Positions 7,713 to 18,400 of a stretch of 64,000 bases of DNA are shown here, one piece after another. The notes beneath the pieces were generated by a model. It ran no database searches and was not told where the DNA came from. It saw nothing but the letters and a program-made list of their open reading frames with translations. The stretch is from positions 1 through 64,000 of the forward strand of contig RDYP01000017.1 in assembly GCA_004293445.1 (NCBI GenBank), given 5' to 3'. The translations under genes were made by a program, and so were the position numbers. Position 1 is the stretch's first letter; each line of letters starts with the position of its first letter. The stretch is from Verrucomicrobiota bacterium. Lineage in GTDB: Bacteria > Verrucomicrobiota > Verrucomicrobiia > Verrucomicrobiales > Akkermansiaceae.

Positions 7713-10022
7713 ATGAGTGAAGTTCCGAACGAAGCAGCCACCCAGCACATCGCGACCATTGCCAAGGAGCTTGGCATTTCCAGCAGTTCCGCCGCCGCGA
7801 CCGCCAAGCTGCTGGCGGAAGGCGCCACGGTGCCATTCATTTCGCGCTATCGTAAGGAGGCCACCGGCTCGCTCGATGAAGTGCAGATCCAGGCGGTGCG
7901 CGACCGGATGGTCCAACTCGCGGAACTTGACGCCCGTCGAAGCTCGATTCTCAAGTCGCTGGAAGAGCGCAATCTCCTCACGCCCGAGCTGAGGAAAAAG
8001 ATCGATGCCGCTCTCACGATGACCGTGCTCGAGGACATCTTCGCGCCCTTCAGGCCGAAGCGGGTGACCCGTGCGACCAAGGCGAAAGAAAAAGGATTGG
8101 AGCCGCTGGCCGAGTGGATTTTGGCGAATCAGGCGGCGGATCCGTCGGACGAGGCGGCGAAGTATGTCGATGCCGCCAAGGAGGTGCCCGATGCCAACGA
8201 TGCGCTTGCGGGAGCGCGGGACATCATCGCTGAAAGGGTGGCGGACGATGCCGCGCTGCGCGGTCGGGTTCGTCGGATTTATGAAGAAGAGGCCACCGTG
8301 GCTTCGAAGGTGATGTATGGGAAAGATAGCGATCCCGAGGCGGCGAAATACCGCGACTATTTCGAGTGGAGCGAGCCCTTCAAGAGCATCCCATCTCATC
8401 GCATGCTCGCCATTCGCCGAGGGGAAAAGGAGAGCTTTCTCATCATGCGCATCGAGGTCCCGCTCGATCGCATCAGCCGCTTGGCCGAGCCCGAATGGGT
8501 GACGGGCCGTGGTCCGGCCGGTGAGCAGGTCCGGCTCGCGGTGGAGGATGGCTGCAAGCGGCTGTTGATGCCCTCGATGGAGACCGAGATGCGCCTTGCC
8601 GGGAAAAAGGCGGCGGATGAGACCGCGATCCGCGTCTTTGCCGACAACTTTCGCGAGTTGCTTCTCGCCTCGCCGTTGGGGCGCAAGCGGACGCTCGCGA
8701 TCGATCCCGCCTTCCGCACCGGCTGCAAGACCGTGGTGCTCGATGCGCAGGGCGCTCTGCTTCACCACACCGTGCTTTACGCAACGGCCGGTTCTAACAA
8801 CCAGCTCTACGAGGCGGCGGTCGAGCTCACGGGCTTGGTGGGCAAGTACAAGATCGAGGCGATCGCCATCGGCAACGGCACAGCGAGCCGCGAGACGGAG
8901 GCCTTCGTCCGCAAGCTCAAGTTGCCGTCATCCATCCCCGTGATCATGGTCAACGAATCCGGAGCGTCGGTTTATTCGGCGTCGGATGTCGCGCGCGAGG
9001 AATTCCCGAATGAGGATGTCACCGTCCGCGGTGCCGTCAGCATTGGTCGCCGTTTGATGGACCCTCTGGCGGAGCTGGTGAAGATCGATCCCAAGGCGAT
9101 CGGGGTGGGGCAATATCAGCACGACGTCGACCAGCGGGCCCTCAAGGCGAGCCTCGACGATACGGTCACCAGTTCGGTCAATGCCGTGGGAGTCGAGCTG
9201 AACACCGCTTCGAAGCAGTTGTTGGCGTACGTATCCGGGCTCAATGCCTCGTTGGCGGAAAACATTGTCGCTTTTCGCACCGAGCAGGGCGGCTTCACTT
9301 CGCGGGAGGAATTGAAAAAGGTTCCGCGCTTGGGGGAGAAGGCTTTTGAACAGGCTGCGGGCTTCCTTCGGATTCGGGACAGCGAGCACCCGCTGGACAG
9401 CTCGGCCGTCCATCCCGAGCGTTACCCCTTGGTCGAGCGGATGGCCGCCGACCTGGGCTGTGGGGTCGCGGATTTGATGGCCCACGATACCCTGCGGCAG
9501 AAGATCGATCTCAAGCGATATGTCGACGGTGATGTCGGCTTGCCGACCTTGCAGGATATCCTCGCTGAGCTTGCCAAGCCGGGGCGCGATCCCCGCAAGC
9601 AGTTCGAGTTGTTCGCCTTCGCCGAGGGCGTGGAGAAGCCCGGTGATCTCAAGGTCGGAATGAAGCTTCCGGGCATTGTGACCAATGTCGCGGCCTTCGG
9701 TGCCTTCGTGGATGTGGGGGTTCATCAGGACGGTTTGGTCCATGTCAGTCAGTTGGCCGATCATTTCATCCGCGATGCGAGCGAGGTCGTGAAGGTCGGC
9801 CAGAAAGTGAATGTCACCGTGATGGAGGTGGATCTTCCGAGGAACCGCATCTCGCTATCGATGAAATCCAAGCCCGACCTCGAGCCGCGTCGCGCACCGG
9901 GCGGAGGCGGGGGTGAGAATCGCAGCCCGCGGCCGGATCAGCGGCGAGACGTCCGCCCGCAGCAGGGTGGAGGAAACAATGATTGGTTCAGCCAAGCTCT
10001 GAATCAGGCTAAGAAGAAGTGA
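7713..10022 (+). CDS. tex: Tex-family S1 RNA-binding transcription accessory protein
   Basis: A 769-residue Tex homologue, a nucleic-acid-binding protein of transcription. Seen in order: N-terminal helical Tex domain with ISRYRKEATGSLDEVQ (residues 44-60); RNase-H-like YqgF domain beginning RTLAIDPAFRTGC (about 328); helix-hairpin-helix region (EELKKVPRLGEKAFEQAAGF, about 530-550); S1 domain (about 650-720, GIVTNVAAFGAFVDVG). The C-terminal tail is Gly/Arg/Gln-rich and probably disordered. Start ATG at 7713. A weak promoter candidate (TTGCCA at 7671-7676, CTAGTT at 7694-7699, 17-nt spacer) lies just upstream. Confidence 0.92.
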   Translation: MSEVPNEAATQHIATIAKELGISSSSAAATAKLLAEGATVPFISRYRKEATGSLDEVQIQAVRDRMVQLAELDARRSSILKSLEERNLLTPELRKKIDAALTMTVLEDIFAPFRPKRVTRATKAKEKGLEPLAEWILANQAADPSDEAAKYVDAAKEVPDANDALAGARDIIAERVADDAALRGRVRRIYEEEATVASKVMYGKDSDPEAAKYRDYFEWSEPFKSIPSHRMLAIRRGEKESFLIMRIEVPLDRISRLAEPEWVTGRGPAGEQVRLAVEDGCKRLLMPSMETEMRLAGKKAADETAIRVFADNFRELLLASPLGRKRTLAIDPAFRTGCKTVVLDAQGALLHHTVLYATAGSNNQLYEAAVELTGLVGKYKIEAIAIGNGTASRETEAFVRKLKLPSSIPVIMVNESGASVYSASDVAREEFPNEDVTVRGAVSIGRRLMDPLAELVKIDPKAIGVGQYQHDVDQRALKASLDDTVTSSVNAVGVELNTASKQLLAYVSGLNASLAENIVAFRTEQGGFTSREELKKVPRLGEKAFEQAAGFLRIRDSEHPLDSSAVHPERYPLVERMAADLGCGVADLMAHDTLRQKIDLKRYVDGDVGLPTLQDILAELAKPGRDPRKQFELFAFAEGVEKPGDLKVGMKLPGIVTNVAAFGAFVDVGVHQDGLVHVSQLADHFIRDASEVVKVGQKVNVTVMEVDLPRNRISLSMKSKPDLEPRRAPGGGGGENRSPRPDQRRDVRPQQGGGNNDWFSQALNQAKKK

Positions 10023-10112
10023 CTCGGTGGCGGGCTCGGGGAAGCGTGCCGAAATTGTCACCCGAGCCAAGCGGCGGTCGAGGAATTCTCTTGTGAGGCT
10101 CAAGCGCCCCGC

Positions 10113-11000
10113 ATGACGGCGGCGATTCCTTTACAAGCCACCATGCCACTGGTAACCGAAGCCCCGCCGCAAGAACGGCAGATGCCCCAGCCGATGACGC
10201 TCGAATCTCCCGCGAAGCCTTCTTCCTCTCCCTCGCCTGGCGCGATTCCCGCGATCCAAGTCAAGGGCGTGGATTTTCATTACGGCGACAAGCAGGTGCT
10301 GAAAGACGTCAGTCTCGACGTTCCCGCAAATCAAGTGGTGGCCTTCATCGGGCCCTCCGGCTGCGGTAAGACAACGCTGCTTCGTTGTTTCAACCGCATG
10401 AACGACCTGGTCCCCGGAGCGCGGGTGACCAAGGGTTCGATCGTGATCGAGGGTGCGGATATCGCGGATCGTGCGATCGATCCCGTCCAGCTGCGCCGCC
10501 ATGTGGGCATGGTCTTCCAGAAGTACAACCCCTTTCCCCGAAGCATCTACGACAACGTGGCTTACGGGCCGCGAACTCTCGGCGAAAAGAGCAAGTCGGC
10601 GCTGGACGAGGTGGTTGAGCGTTCCCTTCGTCGCGCGGCGCTGTGGGACGAGGTGAAGGACCGCCTTGATGACATCGCCACAGGGCTGTCCGGTGGACAA
10701 CAGCAGCGCCTGTGCATCGCTCGCACGATGGCGGTGGACCCCGAAATCATTCTGATGGACGAGCCTTGCTCCGCGCTCGATCCGCTCGCGACGGCGCGGG
10801 TCGAGGAGCTCATCCTCAGTCTGCGCGAGCACTACACCATCGTGATCGTCACCCACAACATGCAGCAGGCGACCCGGGTTTCGGACCGGACCGCCTTTTT
10901 CTATCTGGGTGAGATGGTGGAATATGACAGCACCCGGAAAATTTTCGACAATCCGGTCCACAAGCGTACTTTAGATTACATCAGCGGCCGTTTTGGCTGA
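10113..11000 (+). CDS. pstB: Phosphate ABC transporter ATP-binding protein
   Basis: ATPase of the PstSCAB phosphate importer, acting at the inner face of the membrane. The 295-residue product has Walker [10 protein letters not shown] (80-88), the Q-loop context VFQKYNPFP characteristic of PstB, signature LSGGQQQR, and Walker [12 protein letters not shown]. The first ~45 residues are Pro/Ala/Ser-rich, and the family core starts at [11 protein letters not shown], so one of the ATGs at 10143 or 10182 could be the real start. phoU follows after 10 bp. No pstS, pstC or pstA is present in the window, so the membrane components must be elsewhere. Confidence 0.93.
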   Translation: MTAAIPLQATMPLVTEAPPQERQMPQPMTLESPAKPSSSPSPGAIPAIQVKGVDFHYGDKQVLKDVSLDVPANQVVAFIGPSGCGKTTLLRCFNRMNDLVPGARVTKGSIVIEGADIADRAIDPVQLRRHVGMVFQKYNPFPRSIYDNVAYGPRTLGEKSKSALDEVVERSLRRAALWDEVKDRLDDIATGLSGGQQQRLCIARTMAVDPEIILMDEPCSALDPLATARVEELILSLREHYTIVIVTHNMQQATRVSDRTAFFYLGEMVEYDSTRKIFDNPVHKRTLDYISGRFG

Positions 11001-11010
11001 AACCGCGTCC

Positions 11011-11715
11011 ATGCACTCCGAGACACCTCATATCCTTCGCGAATTCGATCAGGCTTTTTCTGCCTTGCGGGGCGAAGTCATCGCCATGGCGGGCCAAGCC
11101 CGCTTGAATCTCGAGCGGGCGGTTGAGGGACTTCTCTCACGTGATCTCGACCGATGCCGGGCAGTGGTCGCGGACGATGACGAGGTGGATGATGCCGAGA
11201 TGCGGATCGATCGAATCGGGATGGAGACGCTGGTCCGTTTCCATCCCGTCGCGAGTGATTTGCGACAGGTGATCACCTCGATGAAGGTGGCTGCCAACCT
11301 TGAGCGGATCTCGGATCATGCGGTGAACATTGCCAAGCGGGCGCGGAAAATGGTCGCCCGCCCCGCATGTCCGGAAGTGACATTCATCGAGCCGCTCTAC
11401 GCCTTGGCCGACCAGCAGGTTCGCGACGCGCTTTCCGCCTACACCGATCGCAATGCCGAGCTCGGGCAGTCGCTGCAGGCGCGGGACAAGGAGCTGGACA
11501 AGATGCACAAGCGCTTGATTGCCACCTTCAGTGCCCGTTTGGAAGAAGGTGGGGAAAAGGCGGAGGATTTCCTCCATCTCATTTTCGTCGCCCGTTCCCT
11601 TGAGCGTATCGGCGATCTCGCCGTGAACATTGGCGAGGATGCAGTGTATCTGGATTCCGCTCGTGACATCCGTCACGAAAAGACCCGCCAGGCCCAGCTC
11701 GACGAGGCGGAGTGA
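11011..11715 (+). CDS. phoU: Phosphate transport system regulatory protein PhoU
   Basis: PhoU negatively regulates the Pho response and Pst transport through the PhoR kinase. The 234-residue product shows the two symmetric PhoU repeats: RIGMETLVRFHPVASDLRQV and VAANLERISDHAVNIAK in the first, LIFVARSLERIGDLAVNIGED in the second, with the E-x-x-D metal-cluster pattern in both. I chose the ATG at 11011, 10 bp after pstB. A TTG at 10993 that would overlap pstB by 8 bp is possible but adds residues unlike the family. It ends 8 bp before the convergent gene's stop. Confidence 0.93.
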   Translation: MHSETPHILREFDQAFSALRGEVIAMAGQARLNLERAVEGLLSRDLDRCRAVVADDDEVDDAEMRIDRIGMETLVRFHPVASDLRQVITSMKVAANLERISDHAVNIAKRARKMVARPACPEVTFIEPLYALADQQVRDALSAYTDRNAELGQSLQARDKELDKMHKRLIATFSARLEEGGEKAEDFLHLIFVARSLERIGDLAVNIGEDAVYLDSARDIRHEKTRQAQLDEAE

Positions 11716-11723
11716 GCGTTCCC

Positions 11724-14700
11724 TCACGGGAAGCTTACCTCGAGCACTGCGAACTTTCTCGGGCTTAGCAGGGAGTGGACGGGTTCGCGGAGGATCACGC
11801 GCTCCCAAGTCGTGTCGATGTCCTGGATCTTTTCATCGGCGGTCATCAGAGTGAAAGACCCGGCGGCGAGGTTGGTCGAGCTCTTGGCGCGATAGCGGAG
11901 ACCGCTGCCCTTGCGCCGCAGGAATTCGAGCTGGAAATAGGTCTGACCGTTTTCGGTTGCGATCGAGCTGCGAGGCAGGCCGGCGAGGCCGCTCCCGGGG
12001 GGGAGGGTCGTAGGATCGGCGCGGCTGCCATCGAGGTTGAAGGCGTATTTGATGATGTTTGCAACCCCTTCGTTGTAGGGCATGGCATCGGGGAGTGCCT
12101 GCGATCCGGTCAGTCCCGCGCTGTTGGTCCACGCGTGGTAGAGTCCGTCCCGGCTTGTGGCTTCGCCGGAAAAGACGAGGGGGAAGTGTGGATCGACGAC
12201 CGAATCGCTGTTCAGTGTTAGCGTGGCCGTGCGCCGAGGGACGCCGGAAGGTGTAAAACTGACTGGAAGTGCATATCCTCCGAGCGGCGGGACGGAGATG
12301 GTGGCGAGTGTCGGGCAGGCGAAGTGTTCGACCTCGCCTGACCACAGCGGAGGCGATAGGTTGAGCGCTCCGTTGCCGGAATTGGTGATCCTGAGGTAGA
12401 GGGTTTTCGTATCGCCGAGAGCGGTTGTTCCCATGTCGGTGAAGGCTCCGGGCGCGAGAGCTTGGCCAAAAAGCTCGAGGTGGATTTGTGCCGAGTAAGG
12501 CTCGAACAGATGAGCGGCTCCCTGCTGGGGCCCTGCCGTGTCCGAACTGGGGGCACCGATGACGATCTGCTTGCCGCTGATGGCGAGAGCGGTCCCGAAG
12601 CCGGAATTTCCAAAGCTGGCTGGATTGAACAGAACGGCGACTGGAGCAGCGGGAGACGGGCTGCTCATGTCATAGGCATGGATCAGTCCTGCTGCGGGGT
12701 GATCGGGGTGCTGGCCGAGGGCTCCAATCAAAACCCGGGTTCCATCAACCGCCACCGCCGCACCATACCCGGCGTTGTCCAGTTCGCCTGGACTGTTGAG
12801 CATGGTCACCAATCTCGCGGTCGCTCCGCTCACATCAAAGACCATCGCACTGCCGGTTTGTGTGCCGGTTGCCTCGTCGGTGTCTCCTGCGAGATCCGTA
12901 TCATCGCCGAAGGCTCCGACGGCAAGGTAGACGCTATCGAGGGAAATCGAGGCACCGAAGAGGTCTCCTGAATCCGCCGCCGGATGTGCGATTTCTCCGA
13001 GCAGAACGGGCGGTCCCGAAGCGGGTAGATCGTAAAGATAAACCATTCCGGCGTTGTTTTTGATGCTGTCGTCCTGCGGAGTGCCAATGGCGATTCGATT
13101 CCCGGAAATCGCCACCGAAGCGCCGAAGAAGTCGCCTGTATCGGGGGCGGGATTGGCGATGCTGGCACGCGGGATCGATGGGGTGGGGGATTCGAGATCG
13201 AAGAGGTAGACCGCACCCGAATTCTCTTGCGATGAGTCCGCACGATGGGCCCCGACGAGGACCCTGCTCCCTGAGATGGCGACCGAACCACCGAAGGTGT
13301 CGTCGGAACCGGGGGACGGGTTGTCGAGTGTGGCAATGAGGACGGGAATCGGACCACTCACGTCGAACACATAGGCGCGGCCGAGATTGAGCAGTTGGCC
13401 GTCGTGCTGCGGTACTCCGATCACCAGTAGATCGCCAGAGATGTCGAGTGCGGAGCCAAAATGGTTGTAAGGAGAGGGCTGCGGGCCGTGGATGACCGCT
13501 TTGGCGACCCCTGGATCGCCAGTGGATGAGTCGTAGAGAAAGACCGCGCCGGCATCGACTCCGGCCGAATCGTCATAGGGAGCGCCGATCGCCATCAGGC
13601 CTTGTTTCATCGCGACGACGCTCCCGAAGTGGGTCGCTTCTGAAGCGAGCAGTTGATGGAGTGAGGCGACAGGGGTTTGGGGTGACGGACCGATTGGGTC
13701 GAAAAGATAGGCGCGTCCCAGATGGCTCATTTCCTCGCCAGCGTAGGGTGCGGCTACAAGAACACGGCCGTCCGCTACCGTGACACCACTGCCAAAGCCG
13801 ACGCATGGATCGCTGGCGGGAGGGGTGAAAATGAGAACGGGACTGGTCGGATTCGGCCGGTCCAAGTCAAAAAGACACGCGCTGCCGCGAGCGGCTCCGA
13901 TCGTCATGCCATCCGGATTTCCGATGATGAGCAGATTTCCGGCGAGGTCGATGGAATGACCAAAGCGGCTGCGGCTCGTCCCTTGGGGCGCCGGGAAGCT
14001 GAATTCGAGGTTGGCCGTGGTTCCGTTGGAGAGATCGAAGCTGTGGACGATGCCATCATCGATCTCTCCGGTGCCATCGTGGTAGCTGCTGACGACGAGT
14101 CGGTCTTCTTCCAGTGCGAGCGCAAACCCGAAGAATCCGCAGTCGACCGGTGTGGGCGCGAAAACGATCGTCGTCGCGATGATCGGAGTGGGGCTTTGGA
14201 GCTGATAGATCAACACGCAGCCGGCTTGGCCGTTGCTCGTCGCTTTCTTGGGGGCTCCGATCGCAACCCGGTCGCCGTCGAGTGCGACCGCATGTCCAAA
14301 ACCGTCGTTCGATGCCGGGTCGGGATTCGCGAAGGCCTGCACCACGGTGTCGGGACTGGTCGATCCAAGTTCGAAAAGATAGGCGGCACCGGGGCTCTCG
14401 AGATCGGAATGACAGGCACCGACGACGAGGCGGGAACCGTCGAGCGCGATCGAATGCCCAAACTGGAGATCGGAATTTGAAACCGGCGCGGCGATGGTGA
14501 GTTGGGGAGTGCCAGGCGTCGCCGACAGCAGATCGTAAACGTAAACCTTGCCGCTGCTGCCGTTCAGGTTGGGCTCGCCCGGTGCCGAGACTGCGACCCT
14601 GCTGCCGGAAATCGCCAGTGCCGCGCCGAATCGGCTATCTTTGCGGCTTGCTGGTCGCTCCAGTTCGACGATGAGGGCTCCAGTGGCCGAGTCATGGACT

Positions 14701-14954
14701 TTCGCGGCACCTTCCCGCGCATCGGCGAAGGGCGAGCCGATCACAACCCGCGAGGCGTCTCCTGCGACCACGTGACCCTGATCCAGAACGACGCCGCTTG
14801 TCGTTGTCGGCGGGTAAACCGAACTTCTCGGCGCAGCATGGCACGAAGAGCCGAGGTGGAACGATAGCGCGACCCAAAAGCAAAATCGTTGGAAACGGCG
14901 CGGTGGTCTTTCGGACCTGAATGCGCGAGGGTGGGGGGATACTCTGCTGATCAC
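11724..14954 (-). CDS. Large secreted FG-GAP-type (integrin-alpha-like) beta-propeller repeat protein
   Basis: A 1076-residue exported protein. Residues 1-41 contain a basic stretch and hydrophobic core ending CHAAP, a likely Sec signal peptide. Residues ~45-800 consist of about 14 divergent repeats of ~50 residues, each with a phrase such as FGxAVAISGxRVxIGAPxxD and then AYLFDL, the pattern of FG-GAP/integrin-alpha propeller blades with Asp-rich calcium-binding loops. A choice-of-anchor/ASH-like beta domain (about 815-920, TLYLRITNSGNGALNL) follows. The C-terminus holds the MPYNEGVANIIKYAFNLDG phrase common in secreted verrucomicrobial proteins. The partner or ligand is unknown. It converges on phoU. 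Confidence 0.75.
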   Translation of the reverse strand: MISRVSPHPRAFRSERPPRRFQRFCFWVALSFHLGSSCHAAPRSSVYPPTTTSGVVLDQGHVVAGDASRVVIGSPFADAREGAAKVHDSATGALIVELERPASRKDSRFGAALAISGSRVAVSAPGEPNLNGSSGKVYVYDLLSATPGTPQLTIAAPVSNSDLQFGHSIALDGSRLVVGACHSDLESPGAAYLFELGSTSPDTVVQAFANPDPASNDGFGHAVALDGDRVAIGAPKKATSNGQAGCVLIYQLQSPTPIIATTIVFAPTPVDCGFFGFALALEEDRLVVSSYHDGTGEIDDGIVHSFDLSNGTTANLEFSFPAPQGTSRSRFGHSIDLAGNLLIIGNPDGMTIGAARGSACLFDLDRPNPTSPVLIFTPPASDPCVGFGSGVTVADGRVLVAAPYAGEEMSHLGRAYLFDPIGPSPQTPVASLHQLLASEATHFGSVVAMKQGLMAIGAPYDDSAGVDAGAVFLYDSSTGDPGVAKAVIHGPQPSPYNHFGSALDISGDLLVIGVPQHDGQLLNLGRAYVFDVSGPIPVLIATLDNPSPGSDDTFGGSVAISGSRVLVGAHRADSSQENSGAVYLFDLESPTPSIPRASIANPAPDTGDFFGASVAISGNRIAIGTPQDDSIKNNAGMVYLYDLPASGPPVLLGEIAHPAADSGDLFGASISLDSVYLAVGAFGDDTDLAGDTDEATGTQTGSAMVFDVSGATARLVTMLNSPGELDNAGYGAAVAVDGTRVLIGALGQHPDHPAAGLIHAYDMSSPSPAAPVAVLFNPASFGNSGFGTALAISGKQIVIGAPSSDTAGPQQGAAHLFEPYSAQIHLELFGQALAPGAFTDMGTTALGDTKTLYLRITNSGNGALNLSPPLWSGEVEHFACPTLATISVPPLGGYALPVSFTPSGVPRRTATLTLNSDSVVDPHFPLVFSGEATSRDGLYHAWTNSAGLTGSQALPDAMPYNEGVANIIKYAFNLDGSRADPTTLPPGSGLAGLPRSSIATENGQTYFQLEFLRRKGSGLRYRAKSSTNLAAGSFTLMTADEKIQDIDTTWERVILREPVHSLLSPRKFAVLEVSFP

Positions 14955-15495
14955 TGGGGAGGAAATCGCGGTGGGGGGAAACAGGTGTGGAATCCGACCT
15001 TGGATTCAAAGACCCGCTGGAAGCCGTGGTTCAGGTCAGAGGGTTCCTGAGTGACGAAATCCGCCAGAGAACTAGATCGGGCGGCCCGGGTTTGCGAGTA
15101 AAATCAGGTGATGTCAGCAGCCGCGGGTAGGAGGTTTCCGAGCCGATTTGCTTGGATGGCATTTAGCGTCCGCGAAATTTGCAATTCATGAAATATTATT
15201 GCGGGAGAAGGTCGTCGTTCGGGTAGCGCTGCAGTGCGAGCTTGCCCTTCAACGGTGGGTGCTTGAAAATCAGGGGAATCGAAGGATTTTAAAATGGAAT
15301 CGGGCTGGATCGCCACGTGATTTCGCTGGTTGCAACGGCCTTTCTGGGTTTGTGCGAGGGGCAGGTTCCGGGTGCCATCCCCGATGTTTTTATTGCGGGT
15401 TCGCGAGAATGGCATCTATGCTCGCGGCCCGCCGTCGCGTCCTTCCAGCAAGGTGCCGGAAGCACGCGACGACGGACTCTCGCATTTTCGATGCT
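14955..15495. other. 541-bp intergenic region between divergent genes
   Basis: The region separates the propeller gene (minus) from the SNF2 helicase gene (plus) and should hold both promoters. It is locally AT-richer around 15170-15300 (for example ATTTTAAAAT at 15286-15295), but no convincing -35/-10 pair with normal spacing was found. A frame upstream of the helicase ATG is open back to 15148, and short frames exist on both strands; none has a family-like sequence or a start signal, so no gene is called. Confidence 0.5.
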
Positions 15496-18400
15496 ATGAA
15501 TCCGGACCGAGCGACGCTCAATTTCCTCAACAGCTTCCCCGAGGAAGCCCGCAAGCGCGGCGAACGCCTCCAGAAGGATGGCGCCGTGACTCAGATTTTC
15601 GGTAACCATCTTTTCATCCAGGGTCGCGTCGAGGACGAGACCGGTGTCTTCCGCACCAGCCTCCGTCTTCAGGGCAATCGTTGGTTCGGGTCCTGTACTG
15701 CAGAGGACGAAGTGATTTCCGCTGCCTGCCAGTACGCGACGATGATGGAGCGGATGCATCGCGGGGAGGACCTGCCGGAGTCGCCCAACGAATTCGACGA
15801 CACCCCGGTGCTCGACATCATCGAGGAAAAACTGGGCCGCGAGCTGGATGACAAGGAGGCGGACTTCGTCTCCAAAATCGAGAAGCGCTACCGTCGCTAT
15901 GTGATCGAAGGTGAGCTGCACGACCACGACATGGTGCGCATCACCCCGCGTTGGGAGATCACCACCTACGAGCCGCTCGAGTTGTGGCCGATGCCTCCCG
16001 GCGACATCCTCGAATTCTGGAACTACCTCGCCTACGCTTTCTACAAAAAGAAGCTCCCTTATCCGGACTTCATGAACGTGATCACCGATCTGGCTCACGT
16101 TCAGAAAAAGATGGCCGATTGGGAGCAGGAGCGGGAAGTGGCTTCCTGGTACGACCGCATCGAGCAAGTCAACGAGCGTCCTCCCCAAGAGCCACCGATC
16201 GAAGTTTCCTTTCGCTTGGTCGCGACGATCAACGAGGCCCGTATCGAAGCGAAGGAAGGCAATGGTTTGTGGGCGCAGATTCGCGAGAAGAATGAAATCG
16301 AGCGTTACGTGCAGATGCACCACCAGGCAGCGCTTCGGATGGATGCTCCGAGCCAGGTGCTGTGGGAGCACTTCCTTTCCTACTATCGCGATCAAAATGA
16401 GACGACCTTCGACTTCGACTCCGAAGAAGCCTGTCGCTTCATGAATCGCGTGTTCCGCCAGCCGGCCCTGAAAGGTTATCTGGTGAACCTCGACGAGCGC
16501 GAGTTCAAGGTCGTCACGGATGCCCTCAAGTGGGTTTGTGAAGACGATCCCTACGATCCGGGTAGTTTCGCGCTGCAACTCGTCACCGCTGGTGGTGAGA
16601 ACGTCTCCCACTCCGTGCGCATGCTGCCGGGGCGGAAAGAGCTTTATCAGTCCGACGAGACCGTGTTCCCCGGCCCTCCGCGCTGGTTGGAGGAGACCGA
16701 AGTGATGCCGCGCTACCTCATTCCCAAGCGTGTGATCGACTCGCTGGAAGGTGTGGAATTCTTGCGCAAGATCGGTGCGTCACTGCCGGAGTCGCTGAAG
16801 AAGCGGGTGGTCGATCTGGAACTGAAGCCGAAGTTCGAGCTGAAGCTCGTGGCTGGCCTGACCGCCGCGGAGACCGAGCATTTGGTGATCGATGTCACCG
16901 CGATCGAGTCCAAGGAACGCCGCACGGAGCGCCTCACGAAAGAGGGCTGGGAGTTGGTCGAGCAAGCCCCGCTCAAGGGCAAGCAGCTGCTCCGCTTTGC
17001 TCGCGAAGAGCTCTATCCGGTCCCGCGCATTCTCGAAGAGATGGGCCTCACCTACGATGAGAAGCTGTTGTCCTTCAAATCGCGGATCACCAAGCAGTTT
17101 CCGGAAAAGTTCGCGGAGTGGATCAAGGCGATGCCGGAGTCGGTGACGCTCGACATCGATCTCCGCCTCAAGTCGATCCTTTCCGACCCGGTCACCGCCG
17201 CGGTCCGCTTCGAGGTTATCAATCAAGAGATCGATTGGTTCGACCTGCGCATCGTCATCGATGTCGAAGGCGTCAATCTCTCGAAAGCTCAGATCCGTCA
17301 GTTGGTCGCTGCCCGCGGTGGCTACGTCCGGATGGAGGACGGCTCGTGGATGCGTCTCGAAATCAAGCTCGACGCCGACCAGCGCGAGGCGGTCACCCGG
17401 CTCGGTCTCGATCCTTTCGACCTTTCCGGTGAGACCCACCGGATGCACGCCCTCCAGCTCGCCGATCCGAAGGCAGCCGATGTCTTCGACCCGAAGGCTT
17501 GGAAGCGCATCAAGGACCGCGCCGGCGACATCCAGATCGAGGTCCTGCCCGAGGTGCCGGAAAAGCTCAATGCGACCTTGCGTCCCTACCAGGTGGATGG
17601 TTTCCGCTTCCTCGCCTATCTCGCGACCAACGGCTTCGGCGGCATTCTCGCCGACGACATGGGTCTCGGAAAAACCATCCAGTCGCTCACCTACGTGCTG
17701 TGGCTGATGGAAGAGGCGGAGAAGAACAACGAGGCCCATCGTCCGGTGCTCGTGGTCTGTCCGAAGTCCGTCTTGGATGTGTGGGCGAGCGAGGCTGTGA
17801 AGTTCGCACCAGGTGTTCGCGTCAAAGTCCTGCGCAACCGCGAGGACCTCGACGTCAAGGACACCCAGGAAAACATCGACATGCTGGTGCTCAACTACGC
17901 CCAGCTGCGTGTCTGCGGTGACCTGCTCAACGAGATCAAGTGGCTTACCACCATCCTTGACGAGGGCCAGCAGATCAAGAATCCGGACTCCAAAGCCGCC
18001 AAGTGCGCCCGCGAGCTGGATTCCGCCAACCGTCTGGTGCTCACCGGCACGCCGATCGAAAACCGCCTGCTCGACATGTGGTCGCTGATGGCTTTCGCCA
18101 TGCCCGGCGTTCTCGGCAGTCGCGCGTATTTCAAGAAGCGCTTCGACAAACGGAAGGATCCTCTTTCGCAGAACCGCCTCGCCGCGCGCCTGCGGCCCTT
18201 CCTGCTCCGCCGGACCAAACTGCAGGTGGCACAGGATTTGCCGCCGCGGACGGAAGAGGAGGTTTACTCCAAAATGGAGAACATTCAGCAGGAGCTCTAC
18301 AAGGCGGAGCTCAAGCGGATCCAGAAGGCGCTGCTGGGACTCGATTCCGACGAGGCGGTGAAGAAGAATTCCTTCGCGATCCTTCAAGGTCTGATGCGCC

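Noticed and set aside
15104..15499. Short frames in the propeller/helicase intergenic region
   Set aside because: No start signals, no recognisable motifs, overlapping each other on both strands.
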